Source: Tubiluchus corallicola
Lineage: Eukaryota; Priapulida; Priapulimorpha; Priapulimorphida; Tubiluchidae
DNA length: 64,000 nt
Assembly (NCBI GenBank): GCA_030141605.1
Contig: JAQGDQ010000003.1
Coordinates: 639,501-703,500 of the forward strand
Reading direction: 5' to 3'
Part shown: piece by piece, positions 1-12,194 of the stretch
How the letters are laid out: each line of letters opens with the position of its first letter
How positions within the stretch are numbered: position 1 is the stretch's first letter
Notes under the pieces: model-generated
What the model saw: the letters and a program-made list of their open reading frames with translations, nothing else
What the model was told of the DNA's origin: nothing
Database searches by the model: none
Position numbers and translations under genes: made by a program

Positions 1-3000
1 TATGGCAGTCTCTGGAGCTAATTTAGCTAAAATAATGGGTGCATGCAAAGAATTGGCTGTTTTCTGTTCTTCATATGCCGACTTTACTGCTTGTGATGTA
101 GCATCAATATTCATCATAACCAAGGTGGATCCTTGCTCAGCCTGTACGGCTGGAATGTTGGATGTTTCATTACCACTGATTTTGTTTGATGACTTACTGT
201 TAGAATTCAGTAATTTTTTGTCTTTCTCTTGTTCAGCTATTCTCACATCCAGTTGTGTTGTGGCCGTTGGAAGAGTTTCAGTATCATTCACTTTGTAAAG
301 CGATGAATCTGACATAAATTCAACATAAGCTTTATCTGCATACTCTTTTATTTTTTGGACAAATTCTGCAATTTCTTCATTTTTGCTAACAAGAAAGCCT
401 GGATCAGATACTTTTATACTGCTTTCATTTTCTTGATGAGCAGCATCTATAGTGTCAGGTTTTTCCATTGTTAAACGATCTTGTGAGTTGCTGCTTGGCC
501 AATTAAATGACATGTCGTCTGACAAATCATCTCTTCTATGCACCTTTTCACCATTAACCTTACAGTCATCCACTCGCTCTAGCATTTCAGTATCGTTGAA
601 CTGGATTGCTTTATCTTCTGATGTTTTTATGTCCTTTTCCTCATTAAACCTGTCAAACATTTTCTTTTCTACTGATGACGATGGAGGCACTTCTACAATC
701 GATGATTTTGATTCATTAATCACAGCTGGTATAGAATGAAAGGACAGTTCACCAGTATTTTGTGTCAAGACAACTGTCTTATGACTGCTAAGTAAATAGG
801 TATCAATGCTCTTATCCAGATTTCCACTAGCATCTGTCTTATAGTCATCACCATCTACATCTGACCGCTGCATAGGAGATGGTTTCAAATACTGAGACAG
901 ACCAGTGTCATCAATTTCTGAAATCTCCATAACAGTAGAAAGAAAAAAGCTAGGTTCCATATTATCAAAAGCCTGTGTACCCGCATTTAAGCTGGAAGCG
1001 TCCTGTGATAAAGGGGTCAAATAATTCTGTAACAGATTTTCATTTACTGGAACGTTATTAAATTCAGGAAGGGCAACAGGAGTTGACTTCCCACTAGACG
1101 TTTCACTTGTAGAGTCTGAACTTTGGATCCTCTTTTCGCTTTTACTCTGAGATCTGTGAGAAATTTTGAGATGCTGGTTTTCTCCTGAAAACTTAGTTTG
1201 CAAGACCAGTTGGTTTTCTTCATCATCAGCACTGTAGGCATCACTGTACTGAGTATCAGTATCACATGATGATACATTTGAAGTTGGTTCTATTACATTT
1301 ACCACATTGTCCGTGACATGTTTATTTTCAAAGACAGGCTGCAACACTAACTGTTTATCACCACTGGGACAACTCAAAAGCAAACTATTGGCATTTCTTT
1401 CTGTATAATTTGCATTGTTTTCAAAAAATTTGTTTGCCTGGCACATATTCAAAGGGGCATCACCACCGCCATTGTGAAAAGTACTCGGAATCAGAGTTAT
1501 AGGAAAGCTACCACGCCTAACAGAATACTTTTCGCCCTTGTACAAGTCTGGTTCAGATGTACTAATGCGATTATGAAACATCATTTCTGGAGTCACTTCT
1601 GTATAGAAACTGGATTTTTTACTATTGTGTGAAAATGGGCGAGGAATTCTTGATGGCAGTTTCTTGGGTAATAAATTCATGGTACTGATTTTACTAACCC
1701 CACCGGAGTGAATGAATTCGCTTCTGTTACCAGCAGAGAAACTACCAACATCATTACCTGTATTTGATAAAGTAGGACTACGATCTGAATTAGAAATACC
1801 TTCTTTCTCCCTTGAGGGATAATACAGGCTGTTCTCTCTATCTGGAAGCTGTTCATAAATATTTTCCCCTACTTTCCGGGAAACTCGCCATGCAAGAGAG
1901 TCCATTGTACTAGCCGAGTCCACTGAACTTGGTGAAGTTAGACCTGAGCTTATTGCTCCCACATGTAATTTTCTTTGTACAGAGGAAGACAAAGCTTCGA
2001 GTCTGTCGGATGCATGCTTTATGCCAGAATATTCATCATCACTGTGATTGTTATCCGAAGAATAATTTTCATTGACTGACTCACTAGAAAATACATAATT
2101 TTCTCTTTTCGCCTTTCTCACATTAGTAGAATCAAAATTAGTAGACATCGTAAAGTCTTTAACAGTATCTAAATGAGGTTTTAAATCTGCTTGCTGAAGT
2201 TCATGTGACACAGGCGTAAGGTTTGGCAATGACTCCTCAGTTGCTTTTTGATCAATTTTTGAAGTGAATTCATTACCGGGTAATACAGTCAGTGGAGCAT
2301 TACTAAGGAATTCATCAGTATCAGCATAAGCTGTGTAGTTAGTACTCCAAAGCTCACAAGAACCGTCTTCCCCCTTTTCACCTGTTACCGATACTTCATG
2401 TTCTTCCACTTGGCCTAAAAATAAAAACAAAAAAATGCTTTAAAGAAATTTTACTATTGTCAATAGAAGCAAAACTTTAGCATGCTTCAACTAATAAACA
2501 TAAACATGCAAAACATTCACCAGATACAAAGAAAGGTATCTACCTAAAATACTTAAAATGAATATATCTAAGTTAAGGTGGGAGATCGACAAGTCAACAA
2601 AAGGCTTAAGTTACAGTGAGACAGTATCACAGCTATTAGAAACATATAATAACACACTTTTTAAAAATAAAACCAAAAAAATGGATTTCATTAGAGCTAA
2701 TAAATTTACACATTTACTTGGTTTGCTGAAATGAGACAAACAGAGTTATATACATAGATCTTAAATGTATCGTAAGGATTAACATAAAGAATCTCACATC
2801 TTGTAACTGCCACACAAAAATATTACCTTGAGGCTCACTTTGCAATAACTCAGTCACACAACTGCTACCTGAAATCTGAAAATAAAATACAGTCTTTAAT
2901 ATTTGAAATAAAACCGTCACAAAATAAACTGAATACTCCAAAGTATTTAAAACAATGATAAAAAATTATGCCTCACTATGCAAAAAAATCTTCAACTTCT

Positions 3001-5848
3001 GTGATGGAATGAACACTATAGTACTGATATAATAAACTTCTGCTACAAGTGCACCTTCCATAAACAAACAAATTAATAGCCTCAATTAATACTGAGAGAT
3101 GAGAATAGATTTTAAGTCTTGTTATATATTACCACATAATAATTTAACTTAAACGTAGTACTTTTAACAAACAAAAACAAAAAATGAATAATTAATATGC
3201 GAATGCTCGCGTAAATGCAAAAATGCCTACGTTAACAATCAATAATCGGTGTTAGTAATCAATTTAATCATTGTCAAGAAAAATAAAGAAAAAGCACACC
3301 AACAGTGTTTCCTTACCATACTTACAGAACTTTAATTTAATAGTCTACCAAAGTGACACAGAAGTATGTTAAATGCATGATACAAGAACCAGTTGAAAAT
3401 TTCTGAAAACAGCAAATCATAACCCCATTAAGCATGTTTAATCCTAAAAAAAGATTTAACTGTCGTAGACATTACCTGGTAATTCTTTCCACCCAACACA
3501 GTAGAAATAAAACACGTAAATAATAATTTACCTGTGGAAAGCTACATAAAGCACGTTGTTGACTTTTCTCATATTTGCTTGCATCCTCAGCCACCTGAAG
3601 AGAGAAAATAATACTCATGCAGTCTCACTTAAACAAGAATTATTAATAAGTAATGTAGACAATCACGCAACACTTGAAATTAAAGCCTGGTTCGCAGCTG
3701 TCGAAGTCGGCAATAATTATCCTGTACTAGAATTGAGAAATAACAGATGGGTAATCAATAAATAATAATCAACGACACCCGTGCTTTGTCCCACTGCAGT
3801 TAAGCATACCCTTCACATCGTTATGACTTATTAATGAACTCCAGTAATTAGTACTTGTAGTTATGACATACCAAATGATGTTTCCAAGCAACATGCAAAA
3901 TTTTTTGATTTATTTTGCATCTGAATCATGTTGATTTAATATTTAATCAGTTAATTTTAAGCATGTGTGACCTTCACTACTAATGGAACAATTTAAACTC
4001 ACTTAGCTCGTTTCCACTCTGTGCAAAAATTTAATAGCAGTTGTGGCAACAGCGGTGATAGCGGTAGACTAATGGCAGTTGTGACTGTAAGAACTAGCAG
4101 CAGCAAGATTAGTAACAGTGACAGTAGTACAAACACTAGAACATTAGTTAAAAACATTTTTTCGGTTTAAAAATTGAATACAGACACCCATTATCAGCCC
4201 GTACGATAATTCAACTTAGTTCAATGTCAATAAAATTGCAGTCAACTTAAATGCAAAACCAGTTTAAGGGTTCTTGTAAGAAAAAGTGCAGTTTTGATGC
4301 AATTTTGACAACAGTACTGGTGAATGCACTATATTTTAAAATCACAGTTGCATTTTTTATATACAATTTCCACCTTATTCAGTGGGTGTGCTTTTAAGTG
4401 TTTTGAGTTTCTCCTGTTCCACTTCATATTTATAAAAAACTGTTATACCAAATCCGATTATGATCAATTTCTCCACCTGTTTGCTATCAGACAACTTTTA
4501 TCAGGTAGGTGTGTTAGTACTTTGTTTGCATCAGCAGGTTGGGATTAGTTGACTTAGTGATGAGGCCACTATGGATATGAGAAGCCATCGCCTCCTAAAT
4601 TTTGTGGTCAGTTTGCTACTGAGGTCAGCCTTGCACAATTGACATGTTGGTGTGTGAAGTTTATTGGTCAAGACATTTATATCACAGCTTTTTGGGCTTC
4701 GATTCAAAGAGCCCACATTGAAATCCCGGCTCAGTTCTAACTTTTTTTATGTTACCTCCATTTCGGTAAGATTTAGTTTTTAAAATTCAATGCGCGAGTT
4801 TATAAAATCACTAAAAATAATCATTATTCTGTTTGGTAAGTTATAACTGAATAACTGAATCATAAAGATCAATTATAAGGTGCAGCATGGTCTAATTGGC
4901 CTTGGCGCTGGACTTTTAATTCAACAGATCCCATTTCAAATGAAGGTTCAGTTTTAAATTTTTTCACATTTTCTTTTTTAGGTCAAATTTGGTTTTAAAA
5001 ATAAGTATGAGTTACATCATCATTAAATAAATTATTTAAATGAATATAAAGAATTAATAATTGTAAATAATTACTTAACAATTAACCTACAACTAACCAT
5101 AGTAAGGGAAAATATTTAAAGTATATTAAAAAAATCATTTACTCTAGACATCGGATTAGTACTGTATTTATTTTATTGTAATTCCAAATTAGTTTTAGTC
5201 CAGATCTGCAAGGAAAAATATTCAACAAGCAAGTGGTTTCCAAATTCGTAGCTTAGAAATCTTTGTAAATTGTCTGTTGTTGTTGTGATTTGCTGATGTT
5301 TTGCACTGATCGCTGGACTGACCGTTTGCAAGCAGTACCAGAGGCAAATGGTGAACATACCAATTAGTATAGTTAATTAATTTAATTTCAGTAATCTTCT
5401 TATGTGGTTTTACCTATTTCATCTTTCCTGAAATGTTTGGCACCTTCATCTAGCAACAGTAAATTCACAACCCGGTACATGTAAACATGAACTAGTACTA
5501 GAGAACAGGCCCGGCAACTAAAACAGCAAACAAAGAATGAATGCTAATTCACCTCATTCTTGTCATGTGACTCTAAATGGTCTGAAGAAAAGGTCTTGTT
5601 CATTTCACCACCATCTTGCATACACCAGAAACCGTCACTTGAATAAACATTTTGATCAGAAACATCACTTGCTTCTACATGGTTATGTGCACCAACACCA
5701 GTGGAATCTAGGGGTAACTGAACAACAGATAATGCAGAAGGGAATTCATAAGTTTGTTGAGCTAAGTGAGTAGAATCTATTTGTGATCTATCAACTGGAT
5801 GCTGAGCAATGTTGTAACTGTTATCTTTAATCAGTGATTCCATGATAC
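1..5848 (-). CDS. Unrecognised Ser/Asn/Glu-rich protein, 3' end beyond the window
   Basis: Four coding exons join in phase on the minus strand: 5848-5553, 3594-3532, 2875-2827 and 2414-1 (open at the left edge). They give about 939 residues. I place the start at ATG 5843-5841, five bases after a good acceptor (ttttcacag), so a 5' UTR exon should lie upstream. The last exon has no stop in 2.4 kb of its frame. For exon 2875-2827 I used the outer of two nearby AGs because only it keeps phase. The protein is hydrophilic and looks disordered. It is rich in Ser, Thr, Asp, Glu and Asn, with a basic patch near the middle (KKLPSRIPRPF), a segment STSEPDLYKGEKYSVRRGSF, and a short helical-looking stretch near the visible end (EIAEFVQKIKEYADKAY). 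I see no signal peptide, membrane segment or enzyme motif. A scaffold or cytoskeletal protein is possible, but I do not recognise the family and give no function. Confidence 0.8.
4640..4745 (+). repeat. SINE-like tRNA-derived copy 1
   Basis: The stretch cattgaaatcccggctcag resembles a pol III B box with its flank, and the T-rich tail and the sequence order match the neighbouring copy at 4880-5010. The A box region is poorly preserved. A decayed tRNA-derived SINE is the simplest reading. Confidence 0.35.
4880..5010 (+). repeat. SINE-like tRNA-derived copy 2
   Basis: tggtctaattgg fits the pol III A-box consensus TRGYNNARNNGG, and gacttttaattc looks like a tRNA-Lys(UUU) anticodon arm. The B box (atttcaaatg) is degraded. 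It shares order and tail (ggttcagttttaaattttttc) with the copy about 230 bases upstream. It is not a functional tRNA: the acceptor and T arms do not pair. Confidence 0.4.
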
Positions 5849-6749
5849 CTGTGAAAACAATTAAATAACGAGTTATTAAAGAAAGAAAAAGGCACAAAAC
5901 ATAACAATAATAAAAAATAACAACAACAAAGATAACAACACACACACACAAAACAACAACAACTACAACAATAATAATAGTAGTAATAATAAATAAAAAC
6001 CATGGGTAAATCAAGAATTAGAAAGTTAAATTTAAAAATGTGTTATATACTAATCCTAAATTAAAGACTCATTAAATCCTTGCAATAGGAACACAAATGC
6101 ATAATGGCACAGTAAAAAAGTCAGTTGATCCAGAATGCCCCAAATTTATTTAATTGCTTTGCACATTTAACATTTAAAAACATTTTAACACACACCCAGC
6201 AAACATTTTATCATCTCATCAGATTACCCGATTTATACGATTTTAAACTTTTTTAAATATAGAGTCATCCTATTTCATTTCCTTTTTTTCATTTGAACTT
6301 CTAAATGAGACCACATAAATTATCATTTATCTGACTCTGAACATCTTCTTCTGGTTTTTTGTTCTTAACAGATGTGTGTAATAGACAGAGCTGACAGTTT
6401 TGGCAACACTAACCTATCTTCCCTTCTTTTTGAGGTTTTCCTATCATTTTCTTCATATAGTTACAGTTTATTTAATGTCAGTTTGGAGTACAAACACATT
6501 AGTCTGTAAAGAGTATTGCCTGACACAAACAATTTTAAATATATTACTTGTGGTAATATAAAATCATGGTACCCTAAAGGATACCTAATGGAAACCGAAG
6601 CAAACGAAAAAAATTCATTTAATCTATTAAGAAGGAAAAGACTAAAAAATAAAAAAGCTAGTAAGAAATTTTACTTACAAGACACAAAATTAAATTTTCA
6701 AGGCATACAAAGTTTAAATTTATGAAAGAGGGTTGCAACAGATTTTTTA

Positions 6750-7380
6750 CAATTTTCAACATCTGCACAGCTGATGCAATGGCCAAAATTGTATGTCCTT
6801 CCTGCTACCAGTAATACTTTTCACAGTCAACCCAAGCTATAGATGTTTTGATGTCAATTTGTCATAGTATGCAAAATGTCCTGAACAAAAAACAAAATTC
6901 TTCTAGTATTTGCATTTGTTTTTCATTGTCGGATTTGGACCACATATTAAATGTCTAAAAAAAATTATCAAAGGGCCCCTGAGCTCCAGCTTCCCCAGCC
7001 AGAGTGTCCTTCACATATAAGGTGCACCATCTTCAAACGAAGACTCTGCTCAACGTCTTTGGTGATCGGTTAAGCAAAGATACGATTAATTCACGAAAAG
7101 GCACCTTTATTTTTAAAAGCACAATGAAGTTACAATCAATAATACGAGAAGCTTATATTGCAAAAACAGCTCAGAAATACTAGTCAAAGATGTAGCTTAT
7201 ACTCTCTGTGCTGAAAAAAATAAGAGTATAAAGTTACACCTGACTAAATGTGAAGGACGTTCTAGTTAGGGAAGCTGAACTAGCTGGGTCGATCATGAAA
7301 AGTATTACTGGCAGCAGGAAGACTGTAGACATTTTGTACGGTATTGGACATTGTATCAGTAAAAGCTGTATATAAGAATT
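6750..7380. repeat. Long imperfect inverted repeat (fold-back or MITE-like)
   Basis: Left arm segments such as cttcctgctaccagtaatac (near 6797) and agtgtccttcacat (near 7002) recur as reverse complements near 7300 and 7248 (gtattactggcagcaggaag, atgtgaaggacg). Arms are roughly 100-250 bp with gaps, around a unique centre of about 230 bp. I could not define exact ends or a target duplication. Confidence 0.45.
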
Positions 7381-8639
7381 TGAAGCAGAGCTGACATTTA
7401 TGGAAAAGTTTGCATCTATGAAGAATGAGCTACACTAGAAGGAATAATGTTACTGCCACATTTGAAAACCTGTTTTGCTTGGATAATTATGATGCCTTTA
7501 TAGAACTCAAGGATGGAAAGGGACACACTTCACGATACATTTGAGATTTGTTTCCAAAATATTTCAAATGAACATATATTGTAGGAAGTAGTAACAGACC
7601 TCAGTAGTGTAGATCAATAATCGTGGCTGCTTACAGATGATACAAATGTTACCTTATTGAAAGGTAGGGGGAGATGAATTCTTACTGTTGCAAACTTGCA
7701 ACTGGAGCTATACAGAAAAAAGTAAGATCAACAAAATGCTCTTTTCAGTTTGAAAACACAGTGACACATTTTATCTGCAGAACGGTTTTCTTTGGTACCA
7801 GCAAAATTTATGAGTGTGTACTTTGCTCTGTAACTCTTTTATCATTTGCTAGTTCAATTAAAAATTTTTGTTTCAATTAGATTTTCTTTGAAAATGTTTA
7901 ACATTCAGTCTTATTAGTGCAATATTCAATTGATTTGATATTATCAATTTAATATTAGATTTGCTAAATTTTATGCATCGTTTCTTGCTAGTAAAAACTG
8001 TCTCGTAAACTTTTTCGCAAAAAATGCAATTAATTCTGTAAACTCTGCTTTGGTTACAACTCACAACTATTGAGTTATAAATATAACAACAATCAAAATG
8101 CGTATAATGCTAAAAGTGCAATTACTCATGTGTAACAGAATTATCGTGTATTAGTTGTGAAAGGTATTGTGAATGCAATCGAGCGTAAGCATTTTGAATT
8201 TTTGAACAGAAATGAACTTAATCTGATACTAGAACGGCTATGTCAAAATTAAGTAATGAATTATTTGTATTGTACTCCCCTTGGCTAACTGCTGTATTAT
8301 TTATTGTCCCTTTCTCTTTAAATTGTTGTAATGCATAAATATTCTTATTTTTTTATGCTACTCACAAATTGAAAATTGTACTGCAATTTTGAAATAAACA
8401 GTAACGACAATAATTACAGTAACTTGTTTGATGCAAATATTATGCAACTTTTGACCCCTTTGGACCACTGTCTGATACAAGGTGGTTTGGTTTTTCTTTG
8501 CCCCAGCCAAACTTGTCAGGCTGGACTTTTAAAGTTCTCCAATCTTCTTTGGTTTCTATATTTGTATATTAAAGAAACAGCAGCACTCTACAATCATGGA
8601 AAGTATCGCAAAACATCTTGCTGCCCATTTTAAGGCAGT

Positions 8640-8830
8640 CTAGAATCGTCAAACTTTTCTGGGTTATGCTGCTAATATCGATCTAATCGGGACTTAAACA
8701 GAGAAGAATTAATAGCACTGAATACATTTTCGAGGAAGTTATTCCATTCGTCAACTACTCCAATCTCTCGTTTACTGCTCCATCTATTGGAGGCTGCTCT
8801 TTGTTTTGGATTTTGTACGCACTCTTCCAT
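8640..8830 (-). mobile_element. Decayed LINE reverse transcriptase C-terminus
   Basis: Read on the minus strand, the frame encodes VVDEWNNFLENVF, then SSLFKSRLDRY and a stop. This is the characteristic last segment of jockey/CR1/L2-type reverse transcriptases (WN.LP..VV...S...FK.RLD..). The upstream part is frameshifted. No other RT motifs remain. Confidence 0.6.
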
Positions 8831-8950
8831 TATTTCCTATCTTGGAACGAAATGTAGCTTACCTGTTAAACAGGGGTCATAATTTTACATTTTGATAGCT
8901 ATCAGTATCACTGATATCTATCGACTTAGTATTTCTAATTCCAAAATCTC

Positions 8951-9112
8951 TGGAATGCCCGTCCTCGAGAAATTGTAAATGCTGTTACTATCGGCTCATT
9001 TAAAAGAAGACTAGATAAATATCTGTATACAAGGGAACTTGTAGTTGTAGAATTCATGTTCGTCGAAGAATGCACTTTGTACTTTTGTCCATCCCAAGCC
9101 AAAAATTTGTAA
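8951..9112 (+). mobile_element. Decayed LINE reverse transcriptase C-terminus, opposite strand
   Basis: The plus strand encodes WNARPREIVNAV followed by IGSFKRRLDKYL, then about 25 residues and a stop. This is the same RT tail motif as in the element at 8640-8830 but in the opposite orientation. It is a short dead fragment. Confidence 0.6.
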
Positions 9113-9584
9113 AAGCCTCCTACTCTTATTTTAATTTGTTCATTGTTAGTCAAAAATAGTACTCTTTCATAGTAGATTATATTCATTACAACTAAGCAAT
9201 TTGCGATTGCGATACTCGACTCTCTCCACCTATCCGAGGCGTTCTCTCCACCTATCCAAGCAAGCAGTTTTACCATGAAATTACGTATTGCAATATACAA
9301 TGCAACTTGAAACTTCAAAATTGAAAATTAACGCCGTGATTAGTAAACAAAAGCAAACTTGATGTCTCGCTGTATGTTGCTATTAAATTTAAGTTTGTTT
9401 TATTGATGCAGCTCAGTTCAGTGCTTGGACCTCTTTTACCAGGAGAGTGTTAAAACTTAAAACAGCTACTCGACTGAGTTGGCTCAAATAAAAAACAAAC
9501 TTACGTAAAACAACTTATTTCTGCAACCAGTATTTTGGATAACAAGCCAATTTTTTAATTCAATTCAATTTATTGCTCAAACTA

Positions 9585-9775
9585 TTATTATTATTATTAT
9601 TATTATAATGTATGTAGGCAAAACACAATACAGAACATACATGTCAAATAGTGCATATATATATATATATAATATATATAATATAATATATTATATTATA
9701 TTATAATATTAATATTATATAATATATTATATATAATATTATATATTATATATAATATAATATATATATAAAATT
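9585..9775. repeat. ATT and AT microsatellites
   Basis: A run of (att)n near 9588-9606 is followed by about 120 bp of almost pure A/T, mostly AT and ATAT steps with palindromic segments at 9655-9772. This is simple-sequence DNA with no coding content. Confidence 0.9.
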
Positions 9776-11996
9776 AATTTATATGAGCTTTGTGGAAAAG
9801 GTTATTTCCAGTGACAGTAGACTCAAATAAATTTTTCAGGTAAGCAGTAACAATAGTCAACATTTTTGGTATAATTTGTCTTTACATAGATAAGTTAGCT
9901 AGCTAATGAAAAAGAAGTACACTGATACAAAACCACATTTAAATATTGTACTTTTCAGTAATGGAGAAAAAAAAAGAAAAAATGACTTGAGTAGTATTTG
10001 TTTCAGCTATTTGAATAAAAGTTTATAAAGAATAAAATAATAATTAACGAGTTATAAAAGAGTTAAGATAAAAGTTTGCTGCCGTAATGCTGATTTCTTC
10101 TTCCCTGGAAATTGGAGAAGTTGTTGCCGACTTAAGTTCCTTGTACTGATGTGGACTACAATCCAAACTTATAAATATGTGAAGCATGAGCACAAAGCCT
10201 ACAAAAAGCAAAAGAAAAACAATTAATAATCTACACTTTATGCAATACATAATTATGCAGCCATGTTTAAAATATCTCAACTCTTAAGCAGTTGAATACT
10301 TCAAAGATTTCAATTGAATTAAAAACAGTTTATTTGCTCAAATATGTGAGAAAAAATATATATTGGAAAATGCATGACTTGTTATAACTATTACACAAAG
10401 TACCTTCAATAAGTTCACCCTTGAAAACAAACAAAAAAGTTTAATTAATGATTAATTAAGACTAATAACATGAAAAGCCTACCGATATTTACATTAGACA
10501 AAATAATATTATGTTCAACCAGCATTTCTCATTATTGTTTATGTATTTTATAAGGAGTTTTTATGACAATATACTGTATTTAAAATGCACCTAAAATTTC
10601 TGTCTGATTCAACTCTTCAGGCCATATTTAATGACCCATTTTGCTTTTTAATGAGCTAGTAAAGTTTGAGCAGGATTTTTAGGGTTTTATAACGTCCACA
10701 AAGCATAAACTTCTCTTCTTCACTCAGAATCTCTCTTCTGATAAATATTGAACTCTAGATCTTCGTCAAACTAAATTGCATACATATTACAACGCAAGGA
10801 AACATTATCTAGCTACAACGCCAATAGAAATTACAGCATGGTCAGCATCAACTCTACTACCTCATCAAATCTTGCAGTCTTTAATGGCTTCTAAGATCAC
10901 TTTTGTTATAGCATAATCTATAGTTGAACATAGGTCTACTCTTCTATTAGACCAAGAATGTATATCCATACCAAGCCATATACAATTTAGGATGCTTAAA
11001 CCACATGACACACAAAATTGTTCAGTAGTTCTCAATTAGCACTGACTTCACTCCCAAACTCAGCTGCAACTGTGACTATTGCTAAAATCACCCGCTTAAA
11101 ACTATAGCCACCTACAGTTTTAAGCACAACACAACAACTTCCGCATTTCTATTAATATTGTCTATTCTTCTGAAAAATATGTTTGTCATCCAGACCTTTT
11201 TCAACACATTCATTTTATAGACATGCATCTCTTTACATAGGCACCTGTTCCACCTCTTTTCTCCCCTTCCTATTTTCTGCTAACAATAATTTTGTAAGTA
11301 TATTCATGGCCACATTGTACAGTATTGTCATCTCTTAGTGACAAAGAATATTAGTTTCCTAAGGGTAGATTCGCTATGAATAGTTTTGCTCGTAAGATCG
11401 TTCGTTAATAGCATTATTAGGCTTATTCACAAAAATTTCGTACCTAAGAAGATTGTTAAAATGTGATAGCAACTTTTCGAAAAAAAATCCTACGAAATTT
11501 GTTGTGAAAATTTTTGTGAACGTGTAAGATAATCCGGCCCCTGGTTCAACCGCTCAAGGGTCTCTATAATTAGTTTACTTAAATTGTCAACGGTCCCGCG
11601 TTCTAAAAACTAATCCCACAAGGCTCTATTGTTTTTATTTATTTGTTTTCTTCTTCGTAAAAGAAGTTAAAATGCCCATAATTTTCAAGAAATTCTTTAT
11701 TTTTTCATAAGCTTTCGTCCAGAAGCTTCTTCACAAACGTTCTTTTATGATTATAACTATGGCAAATCTTAGAAGAGCTCTCTCTTGTTTTCTTCTTTTG
11801 TTTTCTCTCTGCTCTTAAATTGTTTTTCCTAAGCTATTGCTGATACTTTTACTGCTCTACTGTTGAAAAAACTTTGCACTCCCTCTGTGGGTGCATACTA
11901 CTTTTTACAATAATTAAATGTACGTGAATTAAATTTAATTGTCTGCACTCTGGAGTGGATCAGCCCCTGCGATCCGCCAAATGCGCTGAAAAGAAA

Positions 11997-12012
11997 CAGA
12001 TCACGTGATCTG
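11997..12012. promoter_or_regulatory. 16-bp perfect palindrome with E-box upstream of PSAT1
   Basis: The sequence cagatcacgtgatctg is its own reverse complement and contains TCACGTGA, a strong bHLH-zipper (MYC/TFE/USF class) binding site. It lies 183 bases upstream of the PSAT1 start codon. Function is inferred from position and motif only. Confidence 0.45.
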
Positions 12013-12014
12013 CG

Positions 12015-12023
12015 ATTTCATCA
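12015..12023 (-). promoter_or_regulatory. CARE-like (C/EBP-ATF4 response element) site upstream of PSAT1
   Basis: On the minus strand the bases read TGATGAAAT, matching the amino-acid response consensus TGATGNAAN bound by ATF4-C/EBP dimers. It sits two bases from the E-box palindrome and about 170 bases upstream of the PSAT1 ATG. PSAT1 is an ATF4 target in mammals, so the site makes biological sense. A second near-match (ttgcatcg) follows at about 12029. Confidence 0.4.
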
Positions 12024-12194
12024 GCCTTTTTTGCATCGCTTGGCTGCTCTAGTACACTGGTAGTGTCTGACACATTTTAGTCATTCTGCCTTCGGAAGGA
12101 TTGCTGCTTTGTCAGATTTGTTTATTTGGGCTGTGTAGTTTCAGCTATTTTTCGTTTTTAAAGTTCGTTTTCTGTCCTTTGCATAGGATTTCAC

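Larger units (their letters stand above)
5849..11996. other. Intergenic region between the left gene and PSAT1
   Basis: No exon was recognised. The region holds a CA-rich stretch near 5938-5952, the fold-back repeat, two LINE tails and AT microsatellites, listed separately. An untranslated first exon of the left gene should lie somewhere here. The stretch 9800-11990 shows nothing I can identify. Confidence 0.6.

Noticed and set aside
4880-4955. Functional tRNA-Lys gene
   Set aside because: Only the A box and anticodon arm look right. The acceptor and T arms do not pair, and a similar degraded copy lies next to it, so a SINE remnant is more likely.
5544-6014. 156-aa minus-strand frame starting far upstream of the left gene's first exon
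   Set aside because: The N-terminal part translates CA- and ATT-type simple sequence (VVVVVVLCVCVVIFVVV). A strong acceptor at 5850-5849 shows it is intron or UTR.
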